22,150 nt of DNA. Origin: Bacteroidales bacterium (GTDB taxonomy: Bacteria > Bacteroidota > Bacteroidia > Bacteroidales > ML635J-15). The stretch covers positions 1 to 22,150 of the forward strand of contig JALOAQ010000043.1 of the NCBI GenBank assembly GCA_023228725.1, written 5' to 3'. The notes beneath the pieces are model-generated. The model searched no databases and was not told the DNA's origin. It saw only the letters and a program-made list of their open reading frames with translations. Below, piece by piece: positions 1-6,293 of the stretch. The position numbers and the translations under genes were made by a program. Each line of letters opens with the position of its first letter. The stretch's first letter is position 1.

Positions 1-1
1 A

Positions 2-2509
2 CTTGTTGAAGATAAAATGAACGCTGCTCACGACATACTTGAAATGGGTGTTCAAGCAGTGATTTTGGTTGAAGACAGCATTAGATATTATTCAAGTATC
101 TTACCAATTTTATATAAAATATTTTTTGTTCAATCGAAGCGAGCGTCTGTAGAAGCACCAAACGAACATTTGCGTAATTTAAGAATGCGTGGACGACCTA
201 AAATTATGTTAGCAACAAACTACAATCAAGCATTAGAGTTATTTAATAAATATAGCGAAAATATTTTAGGAGTTTTTTCTGATGTCCGTTTTAAAATTGA
301 TGAAAATATAGACCCAAAAGCCGGAATTAAACTATCTGAACATATTAAAAAGGTAGATGAGTTTATGCCAATACTATTGCTTTCTTCTGAAGCCGAAAAT
401 AAAGAATATGCTGAAAAAATAGGTATTGATTTTATTGGAAAATACACAAAAAATATTTCTCTAGAACTAAGAAACTTTATTATCAAAAATTTGCAGTTAG
501 GAAGTTTTCATTTCTACGACCCTAAACAAGATAAAATTATATGTACAGCTTCTAGTTTAAAGGCTTTTCAAGAATTATTACCAAACTTGCCTGAATCAAG
601 CTTAGAATTTCATGTAAAACAAAATCACATTACAAAATGGCTAAACTCAAGGTCTTTGTTTGCTCTTGCTAGTAAATTCAAATACTTAACAGTAAACGAT
701 TTTAAAAATATTGAAGAAATCAGACGGTTTTTAATTTATGCTATTTCAAGCTATAGGCAAAATGCTGGACGTGGGGTTATTACAACTTTTGAACAAAGTA
801 CTTTTGATGATTACACAATTTTTACCCGAATTGGAGAAGGTTATATTGGTGGAAAAGCACGTGGACTTGCTTTTACTGATTTATTAATTAAAAAATATAA
901 ACTTAGAAAAAAATATCCAAATATTACTATTTCTATTCCTAGAACTGCAATTTTATGTACAGATATTTTTGATGAATTTATGGAAATGAACGAACTTTAT
1001 GAAATTGCTTTATTGGATATTAAAGATGAAGAAATTCTCGAAAAATTTGTACAAGCAAGATTGCCAAGCCGTATTTATACAAGCCTTTATTCTTTTATTT
1101 CCTATTCTAATAATCCTATTGCTGTAAGGTCTTCAAGCCGATTAGAAGACTCTCATTATCAGCCATTTGCTGGAGTTTATTCAACTTATATGATTCCAAA
1201 TATTGTTGATAATAAACACCATACCATAGAACTTTTGGCTCAAGCAATTAAAAGCGTTTATGCCTCAGTTTTTTATAAAGAATCAAAAGCATATATGACA
1301 GCAACCTCAAATGTGATTGACGAAGAAAAAATGGGAGTAGTTATTCAAGATGTATGCGGAAATTTTTATGACAATAAATTTTATCCCACATTTTCTGGCG
1401 TTGCTCGCTCTATAAATTTTTATCCAATAGGAAACGAAAAAAGCGAAGACGGAATTGTAAACTTGGCTTTAGGCTTAGGAAAACATATTGTTGATGGTGG
1501 CAAAACTATAAGATTTTCGCCAAAACACCCAGCTAATACTTTGCAGCTTTCGAGTGTGGACTTAACATTAAGAGATAGCCAAAAAAGTTTTTACGCCCTA
1601 GACTTAGACCCCAAAAGTTTTAAAGTTTCAACAAACGAAGACGTAAATATTTTAAATCTAGAAATCAATGATGCCGAAAAAGACGGCTCAATAAATCATA
1701 TAGCTTCAACTTATGATTTTGAAAATAATATGATAAAAGATTCTGTTCTCTACCAAGGACAAAAATTAATTACTTTTGCAGGAATATTAAAATACAATAC
1801 TTTTCCTTTAAGCGAAATTTTAATAGATTTTATGGATATTGGCAAAAGAAATATGAATAATAATATTGAAGTTGAGTTTGCTGTAAATTTTCCTAAAGAA
1901 GCTAAAAATGATATTGTTTTTAGTATTTTACAAATTCGTCCAATAGTTGATTCTGAAGAAAACATTAGCATTAATCTGGATAATGTGGAATTGAAAAATT
2001 GTATTTTATTTTCTGACTCAGCTTTAGGAAATGGTCAATATAAAAATTTAGCCGATATAGTTTATGTAAAAACTGAAAGCTTCACTTCTTTAAATAATGT
2101 GAAAATAGTTGATAAACTTGATGTTTTAAACAAAAAATTTATTGAAGAAAATAAAAATTATATCTTAATTGGTCCGGGTAGATGGGGGTCTTCCGACCAT
2201 GCTTTAGGAATTCCTGTTAAATGGTCAAACATTTCAGCTTCACGTATTATTATTGAATCTGGACTTACAAACTATAGGGTTGACCCAAGCCAAGGAACTC
2301 ATTTCTTTCATAATTTAACTTCATTAAAAGTGGCGTATTTAACAATAAACGAATACGCAAATCAAGGATTTTTTAATTCTGAATATCTAAATTCTTTTGA
2401 TGCAGTTTATGAAGATGAATTTATTCGTCATGTGAAATTTAACAAGAATTTAAAAGTAGAAGTTGACGGTAAAAGCTCTAAAGCAGTAATTTTTAAACCT
2501 GAGAACTAA
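2..2509 (+). CDS. Receiver domain plus PEP/pyruvate-binding (PPDK_N-like) protein, 5' end cut off
   Basis: The reading frame is open to the left edge, and residues upstream of the first ATG (position 17) read on naturally (LVEDK), so the true start lies outside the window. Family members I know carry another receiver-like domain before this point. The first part is a response-regulator receiver: ILVEDS acidic pair, a likely phospho-acceptor Asp in FSDVRF (codon 281-283), LLLSSE, and a Lys in IGKYTK. The long C-terminal part, from about base 820, is the ATP-grasp-like nucleotide-binding half of PEP synthase/pyruvate phosphate dikinase: GEGYIGGKARG, AVRSSSRLEDS, GLGKHIVDGGKT and a final LQIRPIVD. 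The swivelling phospho-His domain and the PEP-binding barrel of a complete PEP synthase are absent, so it is unlikely to make PEP by itself. A late GPGRWGSSD block follows. Known in Bacteroidota as an orphan protein; its function is not established. Probably cytoplasmic. Confidence 0.85.
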   Translation, partial: LVEDKMNAAHDILEMGVQAVILVEDSIRYYSSILPILYKIFFVQSKRASVEAPNEHLRNLRMRGRPKIMLATNYNQALELFNKYSENILGVFSDVRFKIDENIDPKAGIKLSEHIKKVDEFMPILLLSSEAENKEYAEKIGIDFIGKYTKNISLELRNFIIKNLQLGSFHFYDPKQDKIICTASSLKAFQELLPNLPESSLEFHVKQNHITKWLNSRSLFALASKFKYLTVNDFKNIEEIRRFLIYAISSYRQNAGRGVITTFEQSTFDDYTIFTRIGEGYIGGKARGLAFTDLLIKKYKLRKKYPNITISIPRTAILCTDIFDEFMEMNELYEIALLDIKDEEILEKFVQARLPSRIYTSLYSFISYSNNPIAVRSSSRLEDSHYQPFAGVYSTYMIPNIVDNKHHTIELLAQAIKSVYASVFYKESKAYMTATSNVIDEEKMGVVIQDVCGNFYDNKFYPTFSGVARSINFYPIGNEKSEDGIVNLALGLGKHIVDGGKTIRFSPKHPANTLQLSSVDLTLRDSQKSFYALDLDPKSFKVSTNEDVNILNLEINDAEKDGSINHIASTYDFENNMIKDSVLYQGQKLITFAGILKYNTFPLSEILIDFMDIGKRNMNNNIEVEFAVNFPKEAKNDIVFSILQIRPIVDSEENISINLDNVELKNCILFSDSALGNGQYKNLADIVYVKTESFTSLNNVKIVDKLDVLNKKFIEENKNYILIGPGRWGSSDHALGIPVKWSNISASRIIIESGLTNYRVDPSQGTHFFHNLTSLKVAYLTINEYANQGFFNSEYLNSFDAVYEDEFIRHVKFNKNLKVEVDGKSSKAVIFKPEN

Positions 2510-2520
2510 AAAAAGATAAG

Positions 2521-2551
2521 TTTGGCAAATTTTTTGTTAATTTTACGTTTT
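2521..2551 (+). promoter_or_regulatory. Candidate Bacteroidota promoter for the cyclophilin gene
   Basis: TTTG at 2521-2524 is followed after 19 bp by TACGTTTT at 2544-2551, which matches the -7 consensus TAnnTTTG at 5 of its 6 fixed positions. It lies in the AT-rich gap between the PEP-binding gene and the cyclophilin gene and would give a leader of about 20 nt. Inferred from consensus only. Confidence 0.45.
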
Positions 2552-2579
2552 TAATATAATTAATTTAAATAATTGAGAT

Positions 2580-3233
2580 ATGAAAAAAGTTTTTTATTTT
2601 ACAGTTTTAATTTTTGGAATTTCGTATTTTGCAAATGCACAAAGCACAAAAGTTTTAATAGAAACAAGTATGGGGAATATGACAGTTGTTTTATATGATG
2701 AAACCCCTGAGCATCGTGATAATTTTATCAAACTGGCAAATCAAGGTTTTTACGAAGATTTACTTTTCCACCGTGTTATAAATGGATTTATGATTCAAGC
2801 CGGCGACCCAGACTCTAAAAATGCCCCTGCAAATAAACCTTTAGGAAACGGAGGACCTGGTTACACTATTCCTGCTGAATTTAACACTAAATATTTCCAT
2901 AAAAAAGGAGCCTTATCAGCTGCCCGCACCGGCGACCATATAAATCCAGAAAAAAGAAGCTCAGGCTCTCAATTTTATATAGTGCAAGGCATGAAATATA
3001 CTGATATGCAAATGGATAGCATGGAAAAACAGTTAGGGAGAAAATTCTCAAAAATAGAAAGAGATACTTATTACAGTCTTGGAGGAACACCGTATTTAGA
3101 TACTCAATATACAGTATTTGGAGAAGTTACTAAAGGCTTAGAAATTATTGACAAAATTGCAAGCGTAAAAACTTCTGCAAACGATAGACCCGTAGAAGAT
3201 ATTAAAATTGTAAAAGTAAGTGTAATAAAATAA
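2580..3233 (+). CDS. Secreted peptidyl-prolyl cis-trans isomerase, cyclophilin type
   Basis: The 217-residue protein begins with a signal peptide (Lys-Lys, a hydrophobic stretch, then NAQ near residues 19-21), so it should act in the periplasm, helping fold exported proteins by isomerising X-Pro bonds. Cyclophilin motifs follow: FHRVINGFMIQAGDP (catalytic Arg65, Gln73), GPGYTIPAEF (residues 92-101), GSQFYIV (129-135) and YTVFGEV (177-183). Between GSQFYIV and YTVFG lies an extra charged segment of roughly 30 residues (about 137-171), longer than in compact bacterial cyclophilins. ATG 2580 starts directly at the signal peptide; no Shine-Dalgarno is visible. A candidate promoter lies just upstream, so it is probably transcribed separately from the preceding gene. 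Confidence 0.92.
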   Translation: MKKVFYFTVLIFGISYFANAQSTKVLIETSMGNMTVVLYDETPEHRDNFIKLANQGFYEDLLFHRVINGFMIQAGDPDSKNAPANKPLGNGGPGYTIPAEFNTKYFHKKGALSAARTGDHINPEKRSSGSQFYIVQGMKYTDMQMDSMEKQLGRKFSKIERDTYYSLGGTPYLDTQYTVFGEVTKGLEIIDKIASVKTSANDRPVEDIKIVKVSVIK

Positions 3234-3253
3234 AGTTTAAAACACAACAAATT

Positions 3254-4249
3254 TTGTCAAAATTAACTATAATAAACTATCTGAGCTTAGCAAAGATTGT
3301 AAACTATTTAAAATTATATTTTATTTACTTAAAATTAAAGTTTTTTGCAAATAAACACAAATTCAAAAAACTAAGTCAACCTTCGTTTTTATCTTTTGAA
3401 CCAACAAATTTTTGCAACTTAAAATGTCCGCTTTGTCCTTCAGGAAGTGGAAAACTAACACGAAAAAAAGGCTTTATGGATTTTGAAATGTACAAAAATA
3501 TTATTGATGATAACAAAAGATATTTGACAAACATATTATTGCATTTTCAAGGCGAAGCTTTATTGCATAAGCAAATTGCCGAAATGATAGAATATGCAAA
3601 ACTCAATAAAATTTTTACAGAGCTTTCTACAAATGCCAACCTTTTGCCAATGAATTTTGATAGCTTAAAAAATAATATGCCTGATAAATTAATTGTGTCT
3701 TTGGATGGATTAAATCAAGAAACTTATAATAAATATAGACAAAATGGAGATTTGCAAAAAGTGCTTGAATCCTTAGAATTATTATCACATTTACCAAAAA
3801 ACAAACGCCCTTTTGTTGAGTTACAATTCTTAGTTTTTTCGCATAATGAAGCTCAAATTCCTGAATTAAAAGCTTTAAAATCAAAATATAAAATTGATAA
3901 AATAAAACTTAAAACTGCACAAATTTATAATAATTCAGATATTGATATTTTACCAAAAAACGAAAAATATTCTAGGTATAAAATTATAAATTTAGAGTTC
4001 TTTTTAAAATCAAAACTTAAAAACTCTTGCAAAAGAATAATTTTTGGCTCTGTAATTACTTGGGATGGTAAATTACTGCCTTGTTGTTTCGATAAAGATG
4101 CTGATTTTATTTGTGGGGATACTAATATTTTGTCTGTAAATAAAATTAGAAACTCTAAAACTTATCTTAACTTTGTTAAAAATGTATTTTTGAATAGGCA
4201 AAATATAGAAATTTGTAAAAATTGTACTGAAGGTTTAAAAAATGAATAA
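3254..4249 (+). CDS. Radical SAM protein with SPASM/twitch-like C-terminus
   Basis: This 331-residue protein has the radical SAM CX3CX2C motif in CNLKCPLC (Cys54, Cys58, Cys61), which binds the [4Fe-4S] cluster that cleaves S-adenosylmethionine. Later motifs include FQGEALLH (the GGE-like strand) and VSLDG. The C-terminus holds further cysteines: Cys259, then G-x4-C at 272-277, Cys278, Cys287 and the pair Cys321/Cys324. This pattern fits a twitch/SPASM domain with at least one auxiliary cluster. The start is TTG at 3254; the first in-frame ATG lies beyond the cysteine motif, so it cannot be the start. The gene overlaps folK by 8 nt (ATGAATAA), implying translational coupling. The substrate is unknown. 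Peptide modification or cofactor chemistry are both possible, and no precursor peptide gene is visible nearby. Confidence 0.85.
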   Translation: MSKLTIINYLSLAKIVNYLKLYFIYLKLKFFANKHKFKKLSQPSFLSFEPTNFCNLKCPLCPSGSGKLTRKKGFMDFEMYKNIIDDNKRYLTNILLHFQGEALLHKQIAEMIEYAKLNKIFTELSTNANLLPMNFDSLKNNMPDKLIVSLDGLNQETYNKYRQNGDLQKVLESLELLSHLPKNKRPFVELQFLVFSHNEAQIPELKALKSKYKIDKIKLKTAQIYNNSDIDILPKNEKYSRYKIINLEFFLKSKLKNSCKRIIFGSVITWDGKLLPCCFDKDADFICGDTNILSVNKIRNSKTYLNFVKNVFLNRQNIEICKNCTEGLKNE

Positions 4250-4748
4250 ACTTTATTTAGGAATAGGTGGAAATTTAGGCAATAGAATTGAAAATATTCA
4301 AAAAACTTTAAGTCTTATTGCTGAAAAAATCGGCAAAATTGAAAAATTATCTTCAATTTATCTTTCAGAAGCATGGGGTTTTCAACATAAAAAATATTTT
4401 ACAAATATTGTAATTAAATTAAATACAGAAAAATCACCTGAAAAAACATTAAAATTAATCTCTGAAATAGAATTGAAATTAAAAAGGATAAGAAACTCGC
4501 AAGATTATGAGGGCAGAACAATGGATATAGATATTTTATTTTATAATAATGAAATTATAAAAACAAAAGATTTAATAATTCCACATCCACATATTCAAGA
4601 TAGACTTTTTGTTTTATTGCCACTAAGTGAAATTGAAAAAGATTTACTTCATCCAATTTTTAAAAAAACTAGCTTAGAAATTTTAAAAGAATGCGAAGAT
4701 AAAGGACAAATAAGAAAATTAAATTGCACAAAACATTATGAATACTGA
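4242..4748 (+). CDS. folK: 2-amino-4-hydroxy-6-hydroxymethyldihydropteridine pyrophosphokinase (FolK)
   Basis: FolK transfers pyrophosphate from ATP to 6-hydroxymethyl-7,8-dihydropterin, the step before dihydropteroate synthase in folate synthesis. The 168-residue product has the family start (YLGIGGNLGNR, residues 5-15), the substrate-binding RTMDIDILFY block with its metal-binding Asp-x-Asp, and the PHP loop of IIPHPHIQDRLFVLLPL. Length is normal for a single-domain HPPK. The start codon lies inside the end of the radical SAM gene and its own end overlaps tadA by 11 nt, so three genes are packed as one operon. Cytoplasmic. Confidence 0.96.
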   Translation: MNKLYLGIGGNLGNRIENIQKTLSLIAEKIGKIEKLSSIYLSEAWGFQHKKYFTNIVIKLNTEKSPEKTLKLISEIELKLKRIRNSQDYEGRTMDIDILFYNNEIIKTKDLIIPHPHIQDRLFVLLPLSEIEKDLLHPIFKKTSLEILKECEDKGQIRKLNCTKHYEY

Positions 4749-5178
4749 ACACGAAAAGTATATGAGCATAGCTTTGCAAGAAGCACACAAGGCTTTAGAA
4801 AAAGACGAAGTCCCAATTGGAGCAATTATTGTTTGTGCTGGAAAAATTATAGGGCGTGGGCATAATCAAACAGAATTATTAAACGATGTTACAGCTCACG
4901 CAGAAATGCTTGCTATTACTGCCGCAGAAAATTATTTATCAGCAAAATATTTAAAAGATTGTACTTTATATGTAAGCTTAGAACCTTGCCTAATGTGTGC
5001 AGGCGCCCTTTATTGGACGCAAATTTCAAATATTGTTTATGGAGCATCAGATACAAAACGAGGATTTTTAAAATACGGGAAAAACATATTACACCCCAAA
5101 ACAAATATTATAGGAGGCATACTTGAAGAAGAATGTAGCAATTTATTAATTGACTTTTTTAAGAAAAAACGAAAATAA
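4738..5178 (+). CDS. tadA: tRNA-specific adenosine deaminase (TadA)
   Basis: TadA deaminates A34 to inosine in the tRNA-Arg(ACG) anticodon. The 146-residue protein shows the zinc deaminase signature: HAEM with His54 and the proton-shuttle Glu56, and PCLMC with Cys84 and Cys87 as zinc ligands. The DEVPIGAIIV segment before it and the GASDTKRG segment after it are typical of TadA rather than of cytidine deaminases. Its start overlaps the last codons of folK by 11 nt. It is the last gene before the restriction-modification cassette, and no clear terminator follows. Confidence 0.95.
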   Translation: MNTEHEKYMSIALQEAHKALEKDEVPIGAIIVCAGKIIGRGHNQTELLNDVTAHAEMLAITAAENYLSAKYLKDCTLYVSLEPCLMCAGALYWTQISNIVYGASDTKRGFLKYGKNILHPKTNIIGGILEEECSNLLIDFFKKKRK

Positions 5179-5321
5179 AATTAAGTTTCTCAGTTAGGCT
5201 AGTAATAATTAAAGCATAAATACTTAAATCATTAAGAAAAATTAGTTTTTAGTGCTTAACTTATCTTCGAGTTATGCTTCATGCAGAATAATACAGGATA
5301 TTTAATTCTACTCTTTAAGTG

Positions 5322-5331
5322 CTAACTATAG
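5322..5331 (+). promoter_or_regulatory. Candidate controller-protein operator upstream of the C promoter
   Basis: The inverted repeat CTA-ACTA-TAG overlaps the palindrome ACTATAGT (5325-5332). It ends a few bases upstream of the -33 TTG of the C promoter, where an activator could contact RNA polymerase. The core resembles classical C-box sequences (ACTTATAGTC type). A second inverted repeat, AAGT-N5-ACTT, is centred about 20 bp downstream at 5342-5354, inside the promoter spacer. Binding by the C protein is inferred. Confidence 0.45.
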
Positions 5332-5335
5332 TCTG

Positions 5336-5366
5336 TTGTCCAAGTTGAATACTTAAATTAGCTTTG
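5336..5366 (+). promoter_or_regulatory. Promoter of the C-R operon
   Basis: TTG at 5336-5338, a 20-bp spacer and TAGCTTTG at 5359-5366 exactly match the Bacteroidota -33/-7 consensus. The transcription start is expected near 5372, giving an almost leaderless mRNA of about 10 nt before the C gene ATG at 5383. Candidate operators lie immediately upstream and at the expected start site. Confidence 0.65.
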
Positions 5367-5383
5367 CATACTAAAATTAGCTA
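5363..5383 (+). repeat. 21-bp element shared with the M promoter (C copy)
   Basis: From TTTG of the -7 box to the A of the ATG, this copy reads TTTGCATACTAAAATTAG followed by CTA. The inverted copy at 7995-8015 differs at only 2 of 21 positions. Inside is the inverted repeat CTAA-AA-TTAG (5371-5380), which sits at the expected transcription start. Best explained as a shared operator for the controller protein; duplication of a promoter is the alternative. Confidence 0.7.
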
Positions 5384-5595
5384 TGAATTCAAAACAAAAC
5401 ATACTAATAAGATTTGGCGAAAAGTTGCGAGAACTTCGAAAAAGCAAAAATTATTCGCAAGAGGAATTAGCCCATAAGGCTGATTTGCATAGAACTTATA
5501 TTGGTATGATTGAAAGAGCAGAAAAAAATATAACTCTTCTAAATATTGAAAAAATTGCTAATGCACTTGAAGTAAATATAAAGGAGCTATTATAA
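5383..5595 (+). CDS. Controller (C) protein of the restriction-modification system, XRE-type HTH
   Basis: A 70-residue helix-turn-helix protein covering little more than the HTH fold. The SQEELAHKADLHRTYIGMIE segment (residues 25-44) is helix 2, the turn and the recognition helix, and NITLLNIEKIANALEV completes the five-helix bundle. This size and sequence style match C proteins of type II restriction-modification systems. Those are dimers that activate their own C-R promoter at low level and repress it at high level, delaying the endonuclease until the methyltransferase has acted. The gene overlaps R by one nucleotide (TAATG). Its promoter and candidate operators are at 5322-5383. A generic XRE repressor is the alternative, but the gene order argues for a C protein. 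Confidence 0.85.
   Translation: MNSKQNILIRFGEKLRELRKSKNYSQEELAHKADLHRTYIGMIERAEKNITLLNIEKIANALEVNIKELL
5581..5586 (+). promoter_or_regulatory. Strong Shine-Dalgarno sequence for the endonuclease
   Basis: AAGGAG lies 8 nt before the ATG at 5595, inside the last codons of the C gene. I see no comparable AAGGAG at usual spacing before the other starts here; hydF has an AAGGTG, but only 2 nt from its ATG. It supports the R start and suggests that R translation depends on this site or on re-initiation after C. Confidence 0.7.
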
Positions 5596-6293
5596 TGAAC
5601 ATAAAAGAATTTGAAGAATTAGTATTAAAAGAATTAAAAAAAGTAGTGGACTGTATTATAACGGAAAACCTTGAACTTCCAATATCAGCAAAATCAAGAG
5701 TAGGTGCAGAGATTAGCGATTGGCTAGAAGAAAAGTTTGTAGAGTACACAATGAACAATGTTTTTTTTAAAGGTTCAGAAGGAGCAGCCAGAGATAGTAC
5801 TAAAAACCCATGGGATGCAAGAACAGATTTTGTTTTAAACAATACTAAGGAAGAAATATGGATAGATTTTAAAGCATTCAAAATCACTAGTGCCAACAGT
5901 AATCCGGATATTGGAACCCCTAATAAAATTATTAAACTGATAAATGAAGGAAAATTTTACCACGCTTTTATCCACGTATTTTATGAAACAACTGATATCG
6001 GACTTAAATTTGTTAAATTAAATAACAGTTATTCAAAATTATACTTCTTAAAAGACATTAGTCCTACATTTCGTAGAAACCCTAAAAATCAATTACAAGT
6101 TAATATTTCCGCAGCGTCAGAATATAGAACTAGAGAAGATTTTATTAAGCTATTGATGGATAAAATAAAAGAAAGCCACCAACGACAAATCGAAATTTCA
6201 AATAAAGCACTTAAAAAGATAGATAAAATCACAGAAGACCTATTAAAAGCAAATAAAAAATCTGAAGATGATTTAACTAAAAAGATTCAATAG
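5595..6293 (+). CDS. Type II restriction endonuclease, PD-(D/E)XK fold (R)
   Basis: The 232-residue protein sits between a C protein and a DNA methyltransferase, the normal place for the endonuclease. A plausible nuclease core is visible: Glu39 or Glu45/46 in the GAEISDWLEEKF helix, Asp78 in DARTDFVLN, and Asp91-Phe-Lys93 in IWIDFKAFK, giving the D-x(12)-DXK spacing of PD-(D/E)XK enzymes. After the core, residues 120-160 look like further alpha/beta structure, and residues about 180-232 are Lys/Glu-rich and probably helical or coiled coil. I do not recognise the subfamily and cannot give a recognition site. Translation probably begins at ATG 5595, supported by AAGGAG. Its 3' end overlaps the convergent methyltransferase by 17 nt. 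Expected to cleave unmethylated DNA in the cytoplasm. Confidence 0.8.
   Translation: MNIKEFEELVLKELKKVVDCIITENLELPISAKSRVGAEISDWLEEKFVEYTMNNVFFKGSEGAARDSTKNPWDARTDFVLNNTKEEIWIDFKAFKITSANSNPDIGTPNKIIKLINEGKFYHAFIHVFYETTDIGLKFVKLNNSYSKLYFLKDISPTFRRNPKNQLQVNISAASEYRTREDFIKLLMDKIKESHQRQIEISNKALKKIDKITEDLLKANKKSEDDLTKKIQ

Noticed and set aside
226..486. Many further antisense frames of 60-110 residues inside large genes (for example here, 5558-5896 and 12083-12346)
   Set aside because: They lie opposite well-supported genes, have low-complexity hydrophobic content and no start signals.
5219..5358. Direct repeat AATACTTAAAT at 5219-5229 and 5348-5358, and similar AGTGCT(T)AACT pieces at 5251 and 5318
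   Set aside because: Short and AT-rich; expected by chance in such sequence. Kept only as a minor note, since the second copies overlap the candidate C operators.
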